A stretch of 64,000 nt of DNA from Xylaria sp. FL1777 (lineage: Eukaryota > Ascomycota > Sordariomycetes > Xylariales > Xylariaceae). Shown here piece by piece: positions 35,798-47,673 of the stretch. The notes beneath the pieces were generated by a model. It worked only from the letters and a program-made list of their open reading frames with translations. It was not told where the DNA came from and searched no databases. A program made the translations under genes and the position numbers. Where the stretch lies: the NCBI GenBank assembly GCA_022578965.1, contig MU400526.1, positions 372,001 to 436,000 on the forward strand, written 5' to 3'. The stretch's first letter is position 1. The number at the start of each line of letters is the position of its first letter.

Positions 35798-37112
35798 ACA
35801 TAGTAATGAGCCACGGCGCTGTTCCTCTCTTGCATGTGTCACATCTGCACTCGCGTCGCCTGTCCTGCAGGCCATTGGCTTTTTTTCCCCTTCGAAATCG
35901 AAGCAAAAAGCTTACACATGCCTCTCAAGCGGTATGAGGATGACATGGGGTAAGGGGGATGGATGCCCTGCTGCATTGCGTCTGTATGCCTTCCTTATAC
36001 CTGTCTCTATCTGTACCTTAGAATTCACAGTATGGAGAGGTGTGTGTTGTACATTCGTTCATTCATTCACGGGAAAGGGACAATAATTTACCCTTCACTT
36101 GCGGTCTGCTCTACCGATACACCCAACCATGTGTGCTACACCAGACAGATAAGGCTATGCGTGTCGATCCGTCTACGGGTAATTCCGCGTTATATGACAG
36201 AAAAAAAAGCAAGAAGAGGTGAGCGTATGAGTAAGTAAGGGGGTAAAAATGCCCTGAGAGCTGGCCTCATTTTTGATCACCCCTCGTACCTACATGAAAA
36301 CACGCGAAACAGGGTGTTGTCAGTCCGGGGTAGGTTGATGAGTGGCGGCATGGCACAAGCGAGACCAGCGGTCAACATTTAACTCCTGTCTCGACATCAC
36401 ATTCTGCATAGGATACCATACGCAGAGTGGCGCGTTGGCTGGCTGCAGAGAGTGCTTGTGTTACTATGCTGTCTAAGTAGCCTATCTGGTAGTAGACTAG
36501 ACTAGATCTACCATCTACACTAATAGCTTAACGCGTTCACGCTGTATCTGTAGGTTCGTCCGTGAGAATATAGCTCCATTTCCCAAGACGGATTAACTCG
36601 TCTGGGCCAGCAACGAACGGTTTCCAAATGGGTATAGGTAGGTATCTCGGCTTATATAAGAAAGGAACAAACCCTGGAAGGACTATCTATTCCTGGTAAG
36701 CAGTCTCCAAAACCTACAGCAGCACCTTGCTCAATTTCGCAAATAATGCTTTCCTTGAACTAGCGGCCGCATTTCTTGGCCGATTGAGATTGAGTTCACA
36801 CCCTATTGCTTAGCCGTGAATGTCGTTATGTATTACATAGCGAGGCGTAGGCAACAGCGTTTGTGGTATAGGTACATATACCACATACACTACAATACTG
36901 TCCGTTGGGAGGCGCATGTAGGTGTGCGCGTAGTCCGTATGGAGCTGATGTACGATAATATGCATGCAGTGAGCCCGATGTGACAGCGCCGCACCACATA
37001 ACGCCCTCGTCAGAAGTATACTAGGTAGTGTAGGGCTCACGGTGAACGCAGCTAGCCTTGCTCGTTCTTCCTAGAATAGGTATCCAGGTTCCAGGTGTGA
37101 CCTGGCTCCCTA

Positions 37113-37204
37113 TTGTAGGTGTAGCTCTAGGTGGAGCTGTAGGTGTAGTTGTAGGTGTAAATGTAGGTGTAGATGTAGGTGTAAGTGCAGGTGTAAGTGT
37201 AGGC
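37113..37204. repeat. TAGGTG-TARNTG hexamer minisatellite
   Basis: About fourteen hexamers alternate between a constant TAGGTG and variable TAGTTG, TAAATG, TAGATG or TAAGTG units. The minus strand reads as Thr-Pro repeats in one frame and Leu-His repeats in another. No gene around it is supported. Confidence 0.85.
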
Positions 37205-38654
37205 ATGTGACCCACGACAACATAGGATCGGATGCGGGTAAACGCTGGCTGATCTGTACTCTGTGTATGCGTACACCTGCAAGCTTAACATACGATATGC
37301 CGCTGTATCTGTATCTGTATGACTGGGAATACGCGCATATACCCAGTATAGTCAAACACGTACCTAGCGTACACGTATGCGTCTGTTCGGTATTTGTGAT
37401 CGAATGGAAACAGCATGTATGTGGCACATGTGCTGTAGGTGGCCTAATAGGATACATACCCAGATAGTGTATAGGCCTCCACAACATACCTGCTCAGTAC
37501 ATAAGGATATACATCTAAAGGCATGTAGGTGAGCGTTTATGGTAATTGGCGTCTGCAGGATCCCATGTCTGCGCAGATCGCTGCCGCCTGTGAGCATGCA
37601 TGTACATGGGTCGTATGCATACCGAGAACAGCAGAATCCAATATCCAGTGATGATGTTCGATAGGTAGCTTATAATGCGTTTGTATCCACGATGTAAGTG
37701 GATAGCCGGAACTTCCCTTCAAGTAGGTAGTCAAGAATGTACAGTACAATTTTTAACAAAACAACCCTACATATAATGTAGGTATGTACGCAGGATGCTC
37801 TGCTTCTGAGCTGGACTGTTTACACTCCTTGAGATAATCCTAGCTTGTTGCGCTGTCACGGGCTGCATCGCGAGCTGATGCCCAAGCCAGGTCTGGACTT
37901 CAATATCCTCGACGGAACTGGAAATTGTCCGAAGGAATTACATATTATTGACTAAGACCCCGGTCCTATTGAAAATTACCGTACGATATGATATCATCAA
38001 GACCCCTATGCTGTCGCAATGCGTATAATCATATACTCGTGCGTAGATAGCCTTCTAAGTAAGGCGTCGTTTTTGGAGATAATCACAAGAGATATCTAAC
38101 TCCTCCCTACTATATCCCGGATACAAGGCCCTGGAAATGGTCTTCTAGACTAGGTACGTGAATCCACCTAGCCCGACCCCGTCCATAAACCCGGTCCCCT
38201 CGCATCGACATCGATAAACAATGCTACCTACTTCCGGCAACTGGTTAACGCTGGTCGTTCATGCCTTGGCGATCGATGAGCTCCCAGGTAATGGCAGGGC
38301 TTGTTCCGTTTTCTCTCGAGTACAGGATGCCAGTACGTAATTGCCAGCGCTTAGGTTCTGCGCCTTCTACTCGCATCACCAAGCAGCGTACGTGTATCTC
38401 TTCAACGCCTCGTAGTGCTCGCTTGTCAAGTAGTATACTACAGTTCAAACCCCGAACTAACACCTCTTCGTTTCTAACTTCCCGTCATGGGGAGTACTAG
38501 AGGTACCATTCGGGTGGAACAGAAAGCCGAGAGCCCACGTGCTGCTACGCCTCTAGTGGGCTTGCCGAACAGATTGCCATATCTAGCAATCAAGTCCTAT
38601 CCCGTCCCCCAGGTCACGAGCGGGGTCTTCATATATTGAGCCAGCCTCCTGGTC

Positions 38655-38679
38655 CTCCGGGTGGCGCCGGCACCCGGAG
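38655..38679. other. GC-rich 9-bp stem-loop
   Basis: CTCCGGGTG (38655-38663) and CACCCGGAG (38671-38679) pair perfectly around a 7-nt loop. It is not followed by a T-run and no gene ends nearby. Confidence 0.65.
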
Positions 38680-39384
38680 AGTCGGTGTTAGGGATGACTA
38701 TCGCACTGACTGCCGGGTATCCTTGCGGGGAATTCTCAAGGAGAATATCAAGCATCTATGCGTATGTGGAAATATGAGGGGCCTGGCCATGGGGGGACCT
38801 CGGCGGTAAAGCTGTGCATGCATCGCTTGAAGGGGAGCTATGTAGGTGGGTTCAGATAATTACCCAAGACAACGGTACAAGTGTAACCGCATTCGCATAA
38901 GTTCGTCTAGTGTGGAGATATACGAAGATTCATCTCGTTCTTATCAATGCCAAGGGGGTGGTTACGAGGTGTACTGTGTAAGTCCAACATCCTTCCAAAG
39001 ACGGCCACTGCATATTATCAGGGTTCCGGGTCCGCTCTTGCATGTATCCATGTGTACAAGTAGAGCTTGGAGGCATAATCACTGTTTCAGAGGGAACTGG
39101 GCCAGGGTGTTTGACCGACAGAATTGAGAAGACCAGGTAGTATATTCAGAAGAAAAGTTCAACATCTACCGGCTTCCGCCTAACCTATTCTATCCCATCG
39201 CCCCTCTCCAGACTCAACCACGATGCAGTGCCCCGTGGCTCCGATGCAAATTACCAAACAAACCCCTGTCGTTTCCCACTAACACCCGCCTGCGGAGAAG
39301 GAAACCTTGTAGGCAACCCTCTAGGAAGAAAAGAGTCGAGATTATTCATCTCTTGCTCTGATTGGTGGATCACCCGGCCCTCAT

Positions 39385-39852
39385 CTAAGCAATGATGGCG
39401 GCGATTTGCGTCTGCTGGATGATGGCCTGGATCTGCGGGATGAGGCTGGCGTCAATGAGGGAGCTGACGTCGAAACCGCCGAGGCTGGAAACGAGGCCGA
39501 GGTCGATACCTCCCAGGTTGAGGGTGGAGAGGTCGAAGTTGCTGAACACGCCGAGGCCGCCGAGCTGAGACAGGAGGGCAACCTGCTGGAGCTGAAGCAG
39601 GGCGTTGATGTCGAAGACGTTGTTGGAGAAGAGACCCTGGAAGGAGGCGATGTTGAGGTTGTTGAAGGCCGCCAGCTGCTCGAACGCCTGCAGGTCGAAC
39701 AGGTTGATGGCATTGAAGTACTGCAGGTTCTGGTCCGCAAACGAGAACTGGTTGAACGCGCTCAAGTCGATCGAGGTGCGCTTCTCAGTGGTGGTAGGAG
39801 CAGCACTGGCAACAGCGGCGAGAGCGCCGACGAAGATGGTTGAGGCCTTCAT
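39385..39852 (-). CDS. Small secreted Leu/Gln/Asn-rich protein (155 aa)
   Basis: A single exon. The chosen start, MKASTIFVGALAAVASAAP, is a textbook signal peptide. It is followed by TTTEKR, a likely Kex2-type processing site, about 25 residues in. The mature part is almost free of charge and has no Cys. It is built from Leu, Ile, Asn, Gln, Phe and Ala in short amphipathic blocks such as INALLQLQQVALLSQLGGLG and IPQIQAIIQQTQIAAIIA. The frame is open 20 codons upstream (ATG at 39912), but that extension is AT-rich leader. A TATATA box on the minus strand lies at 40214-40220. Function unknown. Cell-wall, surface-active or amyloid-like assembly is only a guess from composition. It appears related to the protein at 42414-42929. 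Confidence 0.85.
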   Translation of the reverse strand: MKASTIFVGALAAVASAAPTTTEKRTSIDLSAFNQFSFADQNLQYFNAINLFDLQAFEQLAAFNNLNIASFQGLFSNNVFDINALLQLQQVALLSQLGGLGVFSNFDLSTLNLGGIDLGLVSSLGGFDVSSLIDASLIPQIQAIIQQTQIAAIIA

Positions 39853-42413
39853 TTTGAATAAGGTGTAGCGATTGGATGTCGATATTAAATTAATTAAATT
39901 GAATGTGAGCACAGCTATGGCCTCTCGTTAGTCTCCCACTGATCCCAGAAGATCGCTCAGGAATGACCAGGCGGCCCTGCTAAGCCTTGCGTACCTCGAA
40001 AGTTCAATTAGATCGTTAAAAGAGTGGAGTGAACAACGAGCACAGCTGTTTCTGTCCGTTAGCGAATGTTCCTTTTATGGAGAGGGAGATCATCTTGGCC
40101 GCATACCTCTGAAGGAATGAATGTAAAGAGTGAGTTGATTAGATCTGATGGGTCTTTGTGAGATGGTGGTGAGAAACAGAAACTGAATGGCATTGAGGGT
40201 CAGCCCGGCAGGCTTATATATCGGATGGCACGGTAGGATGATCAGATGGTACGAGGCGAAGAAACAATGCCAAGCTCACGGGAGTCGAAAAAACATTTCG
40301 GAATATCAGCGAAGGAGTGATCCGGTGCGTGTCAGAATGCTATGCTCACCGCGCCGGACGGAGCAGAGTTGGATAAAACAAGCCTGAGCAGGGGGCTCTA
40401 TCCTACCCGGCAAGAGTGTTTAACATCGTGGCTAGACGGTACAGAACAGGGAGAAAACATCACAGGGGGTCGTGGCTTCGTGTTGATCGCATTCGGTAGC
40501 CGGCGCCAACGTTCGCCCTACAGACTATGAGCCCTAAGGTAGCGTCCAGGAGTCGAGACTGATCCGGACTCTGGAGGCCTTGTTGCACTTACTTTTTTGC
40601 AGACCGGATAAGGCAATGGTCATGCACGGATGGGGATCTGACCGACTCGGCTCATATGACCTGCTGGACCAGGTCCTGCCATCTCTACTCACTTGGAACG
40701 TGACATGAACACCTCCTTGACGTCGTTTAGGCACAGCTTCCATGCCGGCAACCAATGATTTCACGGTGTCAATGCCGGACGGGTAAAAACCCCGTTCCTC
40801 ATCCTGCTTGATCACCACCGAGGATTGCTTGATATGTTCTGACAGCCAGGGCCGGCTATGAGCAGTCCCGTAGTCGAATTGGCATTACACGAGCAGAAGC
40901 AATATGAAGCCAATTCTACTTAGAGATAGAATGGCCATTTGGTTATCAAAATACCATCGAGTTGGTCGTGATTATACTGATCGATTTTCCCTATTGGCAT
41001 ATACGATAGGTATCATCTAATCCAGGAGAATTGCCAATGAGCTGAGGAGTAAACCCAGTATCAACTTCTCTACAGAGAAGGACAGGGATCAGCATGCAGG
41101 GGCCGCAGCGGGTTGGAGTGTGTTACAAAACCCCTTGGAGATCGCGGGGTTTAAGGGTCTGGGTTATGACTAAGCTCAATATCTCCTCATGCCAAGACTA
41201 TAAAGATGCATGTGCCATCCGTTCTCTCGAACATTGACACAGCGAGGAGGAAGGATCTTTCTTGTTACTGCACAGAAGGATACTAGATCATGATTGGGGG
41301 GAACTGGAGTGGTTGAAACGGCTGTCTTGTTCTCCCGGCACATGAAATGCACGTTGGCCGAACAGACCCCTAATCTGCAGGGAAGGGGGATGCTTCATCC
41401 GGAACTGTCACAGGTGACAGATCTCCTCATGCAGGCTAGTGTCAGCATAGCTGGGGAGATATAACACAGGGTTGATATCGAGGAATTTCACCCTTCCTAC
41501 TCTTCGAGTCGCAACTACGCGGAAAGTCTGGATATCCGAGCGCGAGGAGCCGTGTCACCAGCTAGGTCGACGATCTCATCATTGCACCCATGTCTTGTTT
41601 TTAAAGCCCGGCGGCTAAGCGAATTATATGTAAGTGTCTATTGAAACAACGCTTCCAAGAAACGAAACTTTCCTTCTCGATACGATGGTAGGCTAGACGA
41701 CATGGTAACAGTGTTGCTCTGAATCAACACGGGGCTGGGTTTTCAATATCAGTTGAGCCGTTTGGTCTAAACCTCAGATGTTGCTGAAATACGAGTAAAA
41801 TTCCAAATAAATGTACAGACTCAAGGCCGGCAAATGTGATATTTCACTATAGTCAAATAATACCATTGCCTTGTTATGTAGAACAGAAGTATGCGTATGG
41901 CAAACAAAATGCAAACACTGACACCTAATACAAGATGAAGTCGCCTTTAGAGTCGCTCAGCGCTGCTGAGCAGATGGTATTATGTTTCATTACCTAGATT
42001 GTAACCATAGCCTGCCACTCATGATGAACTAATACCTGTGAATAAGGCTGGGTGGGTATCCTCTGACTCCCCAATGATGGGGAGCTTCGGCCACCGTGTA
42101 CAACTCCTCCATCGCCTGCTACTTAGAGTATATTTTCTCAAGTCTAGATAGCATGGTATACCTTATTTATCTTCAAAAGCCTTCTCCTCTCCCCTATGTT
42201 GATTCTTCTGGCCTTTCTTGGCCTGGTCTTAGTTATTTTGCTTTGCCTTGCGATCGTCCAACATTCGCGCACTGTCGCCTTAAGATAACAGTGCGCTTCT
42301 TAGCACGAGCCGCTTGTTTCACGGATGCCTGGATGCTTCGTTTAATAATGTCTTGCATATCTCCGAGTTAGTATCTTGTATTTAAACACTATGCAACACT
42401 GTCATAGGTTCGG
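39853..42413. other. Intergenic region between the two secreted-protein genes
   Basis: It contains the promoter of the 39852 gene, with a TATATA motif at 40214-40220 read on the minus strand. Several 60-95-codon frames without recognised features are also present. Nothing else is supported. Confidence 0.5.
40214..40220 (-). promoter_or_regulatory. TATA box candidate for the secreted-protein gene
   Basis: The minus strand reads GATATATAAGCC, about 365 bp upstream of the start codon at 39852. That distance implies a long leader or a leader intron. Confidence 0.4.
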
Positions 42414-42929
42414 TTAGGACTCACTCAGATTGAAAGTCTGGGACAAGATCTCCTGTTGAATTAACTGGTCGACGGCGAACGAGTTGACAATGCCGAGCGC
42501 CTGCAGCTGTTGCAGCTGTTGAAGTTGGATAAGTAGCTGGATCTCATTACCGAGGCCAAGACCCCCGAGGCTATTGAGATTGAAGTTGCAGATTCCCATT
42601 GAGAGAAGGAGGTCCAGAATATTTTGCCCTAGGCTACCCTGAATATCGTTCGGGTCGATGTTGATGTCGTTGAAGCCATCTGCAATGCTACCGTTGAGAG
42701 CTTGGCCTATGTTGTTGAGATCGTTCTGGTCAGCATTGCCATCGGCTTCATTCTGGTCCTCGTTCTGGTTATCAGCGTTGGCGCCGTCAGCAACAGCAGA
42801 GTTGTTGCCAATGGCACCGTCTTGGATCTGAACGCCCACGTCAGAGGCGTCTCCCTGGTCATTGGCGGCGTGCGTCAGGCAAGCGGACAGCACAAAAGTA
42901 GAGAACACTGCAAGTCCGTTGATCTTCAT
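42414..42929 (-). CDS. Small secreted Asn/Asp- and Leu/Gln-rich protein (171 aa)
   Basis: A single exon. Residues 1-22 (MKINGLAVFSTFVLSACLTHAA) form a signal peptide. Residues about 23-75 are acidic and Asn-rich (NDQGDASD, QNEDQNEADGNADQND). The second half is hydrophobic and Leu/Gln-rich, including LNSLGGLGLGNE and LIQLQQLQQLQALGIV. That half shares the LxQLQQ...LxxLG pattern and the SLGGLG words with the protein at 39385-39852, so the two are probably diverged paralogues about 2.6 kb apart on the same strand. One Cys remains in the mature region. Function unknown. The long plus-strand frame across this gene is a shadow. Confidence 0.82.
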   Translation of the reverse strand: MKINGLAVFSTFVLSACLTHAANDQGDASDVGVQIQDGAIGNNSAVADGANADNQNEDQNEADGNADQNDLNNIGQALNGSIADGFNDINIDPNDIQGSLGQNILDLLLSMGICNFNLNSLGGLGLGNEIQLLIQLQQLQQLQALGIVNSFAVDQLIQQEILSQTFNLSES

Positions 42930-45900
42930 GATGATGAGTTGAAAAATCTATTAAATGGGTATGAAAAATGTAGCCGCTTTTATTTCTTCAAGTTAACGTA
43001 TATTCATCACCCTGTTATATCGAAAAAACCTACTCTCAGACGGAAAAATATGCACAATCGGCCGGCCGTGAAAAGCGAATGTAAAGAGCCCAGCTGTTCT
43101 CCATTAGGAACATTCGTAATAATGTGTGGGCTAGGGGTTGGGCATACCTCTCAAAATAAAGTCAGTAAATGCAGAGATGGCTATTACTTATCGACGCGGG
43201 TAAAGATTAAAGGTGATGGTATCACAGCACAGAGACAAAGCGCTTTCCTTATAAGATCCCAATCATCACGCCTAGAAAGCCCCATGATGTCCAGCAGCAT
43301 ATTATCATGGAGCTGTATAGAATCGTACTATGGTGGGCCAACTGACTTCCAAGATACGGAATCGCCTCGATTATCAGCCGTGAAACTGCAAGCCGCCTTG
43401 GAAAACTCTGCTCTACGAACTTGGCGGTCGTTTGGAAGCTTGGGATTTGATCATAATAGTATGTTCAGAGACGATGTATTCTCGCATTGTGATGCCAAGA
43501 CCCCTGATCTGCTCGGAGGTCTCTATACTTTTCTTACCCTAGCACTAGTTCATCCATTCCTCAATAGAAACTCGCCAAGTTGCAAGCATATATAGGATTA
43601 TTCCCAACCAATCTGCCATAATAGTCTTTCCATTTCCACGTCACAGATACCCAATGGTCAGTCGATTTTTAATTATGGCCAGGATTAAGAAATAGGGCTT
43701 AGAGCGTGATGCTAAATTTGTTCAATATGTGGCTCACCAATGTCATCGCTGATCAAACACGGGACATAACCCCGCGTTGACACTTTTAAATCCTCGTTGT
43801 AGGGGCGTGGCCTTTGACACACCAGAGTTTGTAAGATCGTCGTACGATAGAGTACCTTATGTCACCCCTTGTTCACTCAACGGTATGGACGAAGAACCTT
43901 TCGTGTATCTTCAATGCGATTATTGAGCTTGGAAGTTAGTTAAAGTAAATCTCACATCTGTTTCTTGGGTAAATGAATGTATCACAAACATATCAGTCCA
44001 TGGTCCAAAAAATGAAACATAGTCTTATGTCACTTTGGCCATGCTAAGTGAGATTTGCAGATGTCTCCGACGCAGACCAAACTTTTAGCATATAATTCCA
44101 GCCAAACCCCGTACAAAAGTAGCCCTAATGACCTCCTACGGACTAACTACACTACACTGTTCAGGCGATTGATCGATTAGACGTCCTCCAACAGGACAAT
44201 TTCAATAATCACTAACTTCAAATAGACCTTGTGGTCCTTCTATACTAAGTAAGACGGGCCTCTCGCTATTCGGAGGCGGATATGTTGCTAATGATCGTGG
44301 ATTCGCCGTACTGGGTCAACCTGTCGAAGTTTCCGTGTGATACCTCGCTGTGTGGTAGTAGATTGAGTCAGGCATTGAAGTGGCTTTCCTCCGTTTCAAA
44401 TTTATTTACTCTAACACATGCCTCACTACTATTTATAGCAATTCCCCCTCAATTCTTGGTTTATGATGAAAAGCTATCTATAAGAAAAGGTCTAGTGATA
44501 TTAGGGCTTGAGGACAATTCCGAGGACGTCCATAGTTGATATCATGGCTCCGATTATGTATGTGATGGGAAACAAGCACCTCATCCCAGAACAGCCTAAG
44601 AGACTACGCCTGGCAGCGGGCACCTAAATGCTCACGGATATAAGTTTCATATTGCCTATAATAGCTAGATTATATCAAAATACGTCGAAACTAGAAGTTA
44701 GAAGAAACCACAAACAATAAAATGAGAAGGTATGACGTGGTGTAGCCTGAGCAAGAAACCCAATAGGAAAAGAAATCTACTAAAGAATCCAGAGCGGAGG
44801 GTTACTAGACCGATCGCCTAGAACCTTTCGCTAAGACGGTCCTACCATCTTTATTTATAGAGGGTAAACCATAATAAGGTAGCTCTAATCTACGCATAGA
44901 GATCGTGATTAGAAGAGCAATTAATTAGGTAGAGCTCTCGATAGTGGGCATTGAATTACCGCCAACAGCACACCATACTTGAGGGAGAGTTTTAAACTTT
45001 CGTGTCAGCTTGAGAGTATCACAAGGCCCTTTAAGAAGGCTGCATTTGTACTACTGAGGGAGATTCTATATTTTGACCCCAAGTTAGCGCATTGTGACAG
45101 TTTGGACTCCATGGCTTTGTTTAGGTCTTCTTTCATTGAGGTAAGCTTACTGGGTAGCCATCCGTGTTGATGATAGAGCTCTTCTGATGAGAGATAGATG
45201 TGTGCTTAGAGATGAAAGAGTTAGTACCTAATAATTGGGGGGAAAGTCTGTGAGCCAATGTTATAATTAGGATGGTCAGTCACGTCTCTAGCAGTAGAGT
45301 CCCTCCGATAGGTCAACAATGGACAGAATCCATATCTATCAAGCTTATAATAAAATAATCTGATTAATTATGCAATACATGTATTTGGATAGAGCATGAG
45401 AACACATATATGTACACATAAACTAAGAGATAAGCTTCTCTCTTACAGATTAGATACTATAGTTGTACCATTCTTTACCTAGAATAAGATTATTAAGACT
45501 CCTGCTAGTTTAATTGGATTGGTGTGTATCAAAGGTAAAGTGATCTAGCTGGCATCCGCCTTTTTATTCGTATTATGAATATCTATGTGTTGGCTTCTCT
45601 ATTCTAGTGTAAGTTTTTGAGTTAATTGATAGCTCGGGACAGAACCACAAAAATACATAGATCTATCTTGCTGGTTGTGTGGAGACAGCCCGAATGAAAA
45701 AGTCCAAGAACTGCTGCATGAGGCAACTACACAACGGGAGGTCTCAATAATACGAATATCCTTGGTATAGATCATTCGCATCGAGTGAGAAAGTGTATAT
45801 GGCTACCGTCCTTTTTGCCACTCTGCCATGTTGACGAGCGTCATCTAGGAAGCGGCAACGCCGTAGGATTTCGGGTTATATGCTCTGCAAGCCACATATT

Positions 45901-46757
45901 TGAGCCTCACACGAGGGCCTTGTCGACAAAGAAAACTCTCGCTTTCTGGCTCACAGTGGCCTCGAGAATCATCGTGTCTCATGAAAATGTGTCTGTAAAC
46001 TGGGTTCATAAACCTTACATACCAGGACGTAAAGAGTATTATAGCTTATAGCTTATCCAGGAGGCGCGAGCAGGGATAAAGGAGACACCGAAGACGATGG
46101 TGGCCTGTAGTATATATCGGGACGAAAAAGTTGCGCCGGGGCATCTACCCATACTCCCATAATTTAGAATATAAGATCCAAGGATCCTGGCCGACACGTT
46201 TTCCGGGAGGTCAATGGTGCTCACGCTTGGGTAGGGCTCCTCGATATAACCCACGTACCAAGGAGAAAAGACGAGCGGCGTAGAGAACCGGTGACGCGGC
46301 ATTGAAGAACAGGGATTTGATAGTTGCCATAGGATAGTTTCGCGACTTGTATATGTAGCAGGTAGAAGCAACGGGTTTTCACAGACTATCTAACCTGCAT
46401 GTCGATAATGGGCCATCTACTTGCGAAAACATTGAAACGGCCGCTGACACCTCGTAATTTCACATAACGACTGGGTGAGAGAAAACGATAAGCCGCCCAG
46501 TGAACGTGACATTTGTACTTATAGTCGGCTGCTGGCGGGTCCACGTTTAATGATTGTCTTTCAAATCACTCGAGGGCGGCCGAGGTCTTCAGGCACTGTA
46601 TGCAGAAGTTGGCATCGGAGGAGGTGATAATGGAGCTGGGTGTGATCCCTACCCTTCGGGGACGCGAAGCGCAAAAGACAACAGGACAGAGGCTAAAAAT
46701 AGCCTCAACAACCTCTGAGTCGCACCCTAAAGCCTCCCGGGCTTATCATGTAAGTAT
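42930..46757. other. Gene-poor, partly AT-rich interval
   Basis: The plus-strand frame to 43595 starts antisense to the secreted-protein gene and has no recognised feature. The 44.6-45.6 kb part is AT-rich with many short repeated words and could be a decayed mobile element, but no coding motif of one was found. A 110-codon minus-strand frame at 46039-46371 reads protein-like, yet nothing in it is recognised and no adjoining exon could be joined. Confidence 0.45.
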
Positions 46758-47673
46758 TCATTTCTTCTCAGGATTAGACTGCTTTGGCCCGGGAGTGGGC
46801 GAAGTCCTCTCGGACACGTCACTTTGTTCTTGTTTTCGTATCGCAGTCTCAACTTGCCAAATCGCCCGCTCGAGTTCGGCCTCCAGCTCTGGAACCTCAA
46901 GAGTCTGAGCGAGCTTACGGCTGCTCTCTTGCGTCAACAACAGTCTTTCTTGCGTGGATGAGCCTTTATCCTTTTGAAACGAGTCCGGATGAGTTGGCTT
47001 TACTGGAGGATTTGATGAACGGACATGGTGAGAGAAGATGGTATCTAGGGCCTCTGAAGGCGACACGGTCAAGAAATTGCGGGATAGAAGCCATTGAAGA
47101 TGTTTGCCACCGGCAAGGGCCCGGTAATGAGACCATGCCCGGTAAACCAAGTAGAAAAATGGCAGATTAGGAATTCTAAACTCGGGGTATTAGAAACGGA
47201 CGGGAATCAAACTCGGGGAGGGTAGTTGACACTAACATGGGCACAAGTGCGAACGGCGCAGTGATGGGCATCCCGACGAAACACCATATCATCCTGGATC
47301 GATGCAGGCTTGCTCGTTCGGTCGCGAGTGTATGCAGTATCTGGGGTGCTCTTGTGGCAGAGATGATGGACTCTGGAAATATGAGATGGTGCTTTTCTTT
47401 GCCCATAACCTCCTCGGCCCGTCGCCTTGCTGAAAGCGTAGGAACCGACTTCAACCCCCATTCTTCGTAGGGTATTTGGCGAAGGGCTCTGTTGCCATAC
47501 TTGACGACCACTCTTTGCCAGCCACTCTCCTTCTTCTCCCAATCACTCCACAGTTTCGCAGCGCGTGACGTGATTCTGTCGATCCGGGACTTCTTTTCTG
47601 ACGGTAAGGCCTGCAACTTTTGGCAGTACAACAGTGTTCGTCGAGTTGATATGGGGAGGAGGAACAATCGCAT
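46758..47673 (-). CDS. Mitochondrial K+/H+ exchange-related protein (Mit_KHE1 family), 284 aa
   Basis: Two exons (47673-47237 and 47175-46758) give 284 residues. The N-terminus MRLFLLPISTRRTLLYCQ is diagnostic of the Mit_KHE1 family. In yeast, family members are inner-membrane proteins thought to support the mitochondrial K+/H+ exchanger. Central blocks include AKLWSDWEKKESGWQRVVVKYGNRAL and LHRSRMIWCFVGMPITAPFALVP, joined by splicing to IIPNLPFFYLVYRAWSHYRA; the last two make two hydrophobic segments. The donor GTTAGT (phase 2) and acceptor TTTAG are supported by the continuity of this membrane segment. The C-terminal part is charged, with predicted helical LEAELERAIWQVETAIRKQE. The gene is transcribed away from SRF1. 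Confidence 0.87.

Larger units (their letters stand above)
32044..39384. other. Gene-poor interval (about 7.3 kb)
   Basis: Many short frames with no recognised domain. A 117-codon plus-strand frame at 32955-33308 contains a hydrophobic stretch, but no promoter or homology supports it. The interval includes a GATGAC microsatellite (35772-35797), a TAGGTG minisatellite (37113-37204) and a GC-rich hairpin (38655-38679). No mobile-element protein was recognised. Confidence 0.5.

Noticed and set aside
39406..39868. Plus-strand ORFs rich in Glu, Val and Ala opposite the secreted protein
   Set aside because: They are antisense shadows of the Leu/Gln/Asn-rich secreted protein, which has a clear signal peptide.
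42702..43595. 297-codon plus-strand ORF
   Set aside because: It begins antisense to the secreted-protein gene, where low-complexity coding produces an open shadow frame. Its unique part has no recognisable motif.
46039..46371. 110-codon minus-strand ORF downstream of the KHE-related gene
   Set aside because: Composition is protein-like, but there is no recognised motif, no promoter and no joinable exon.
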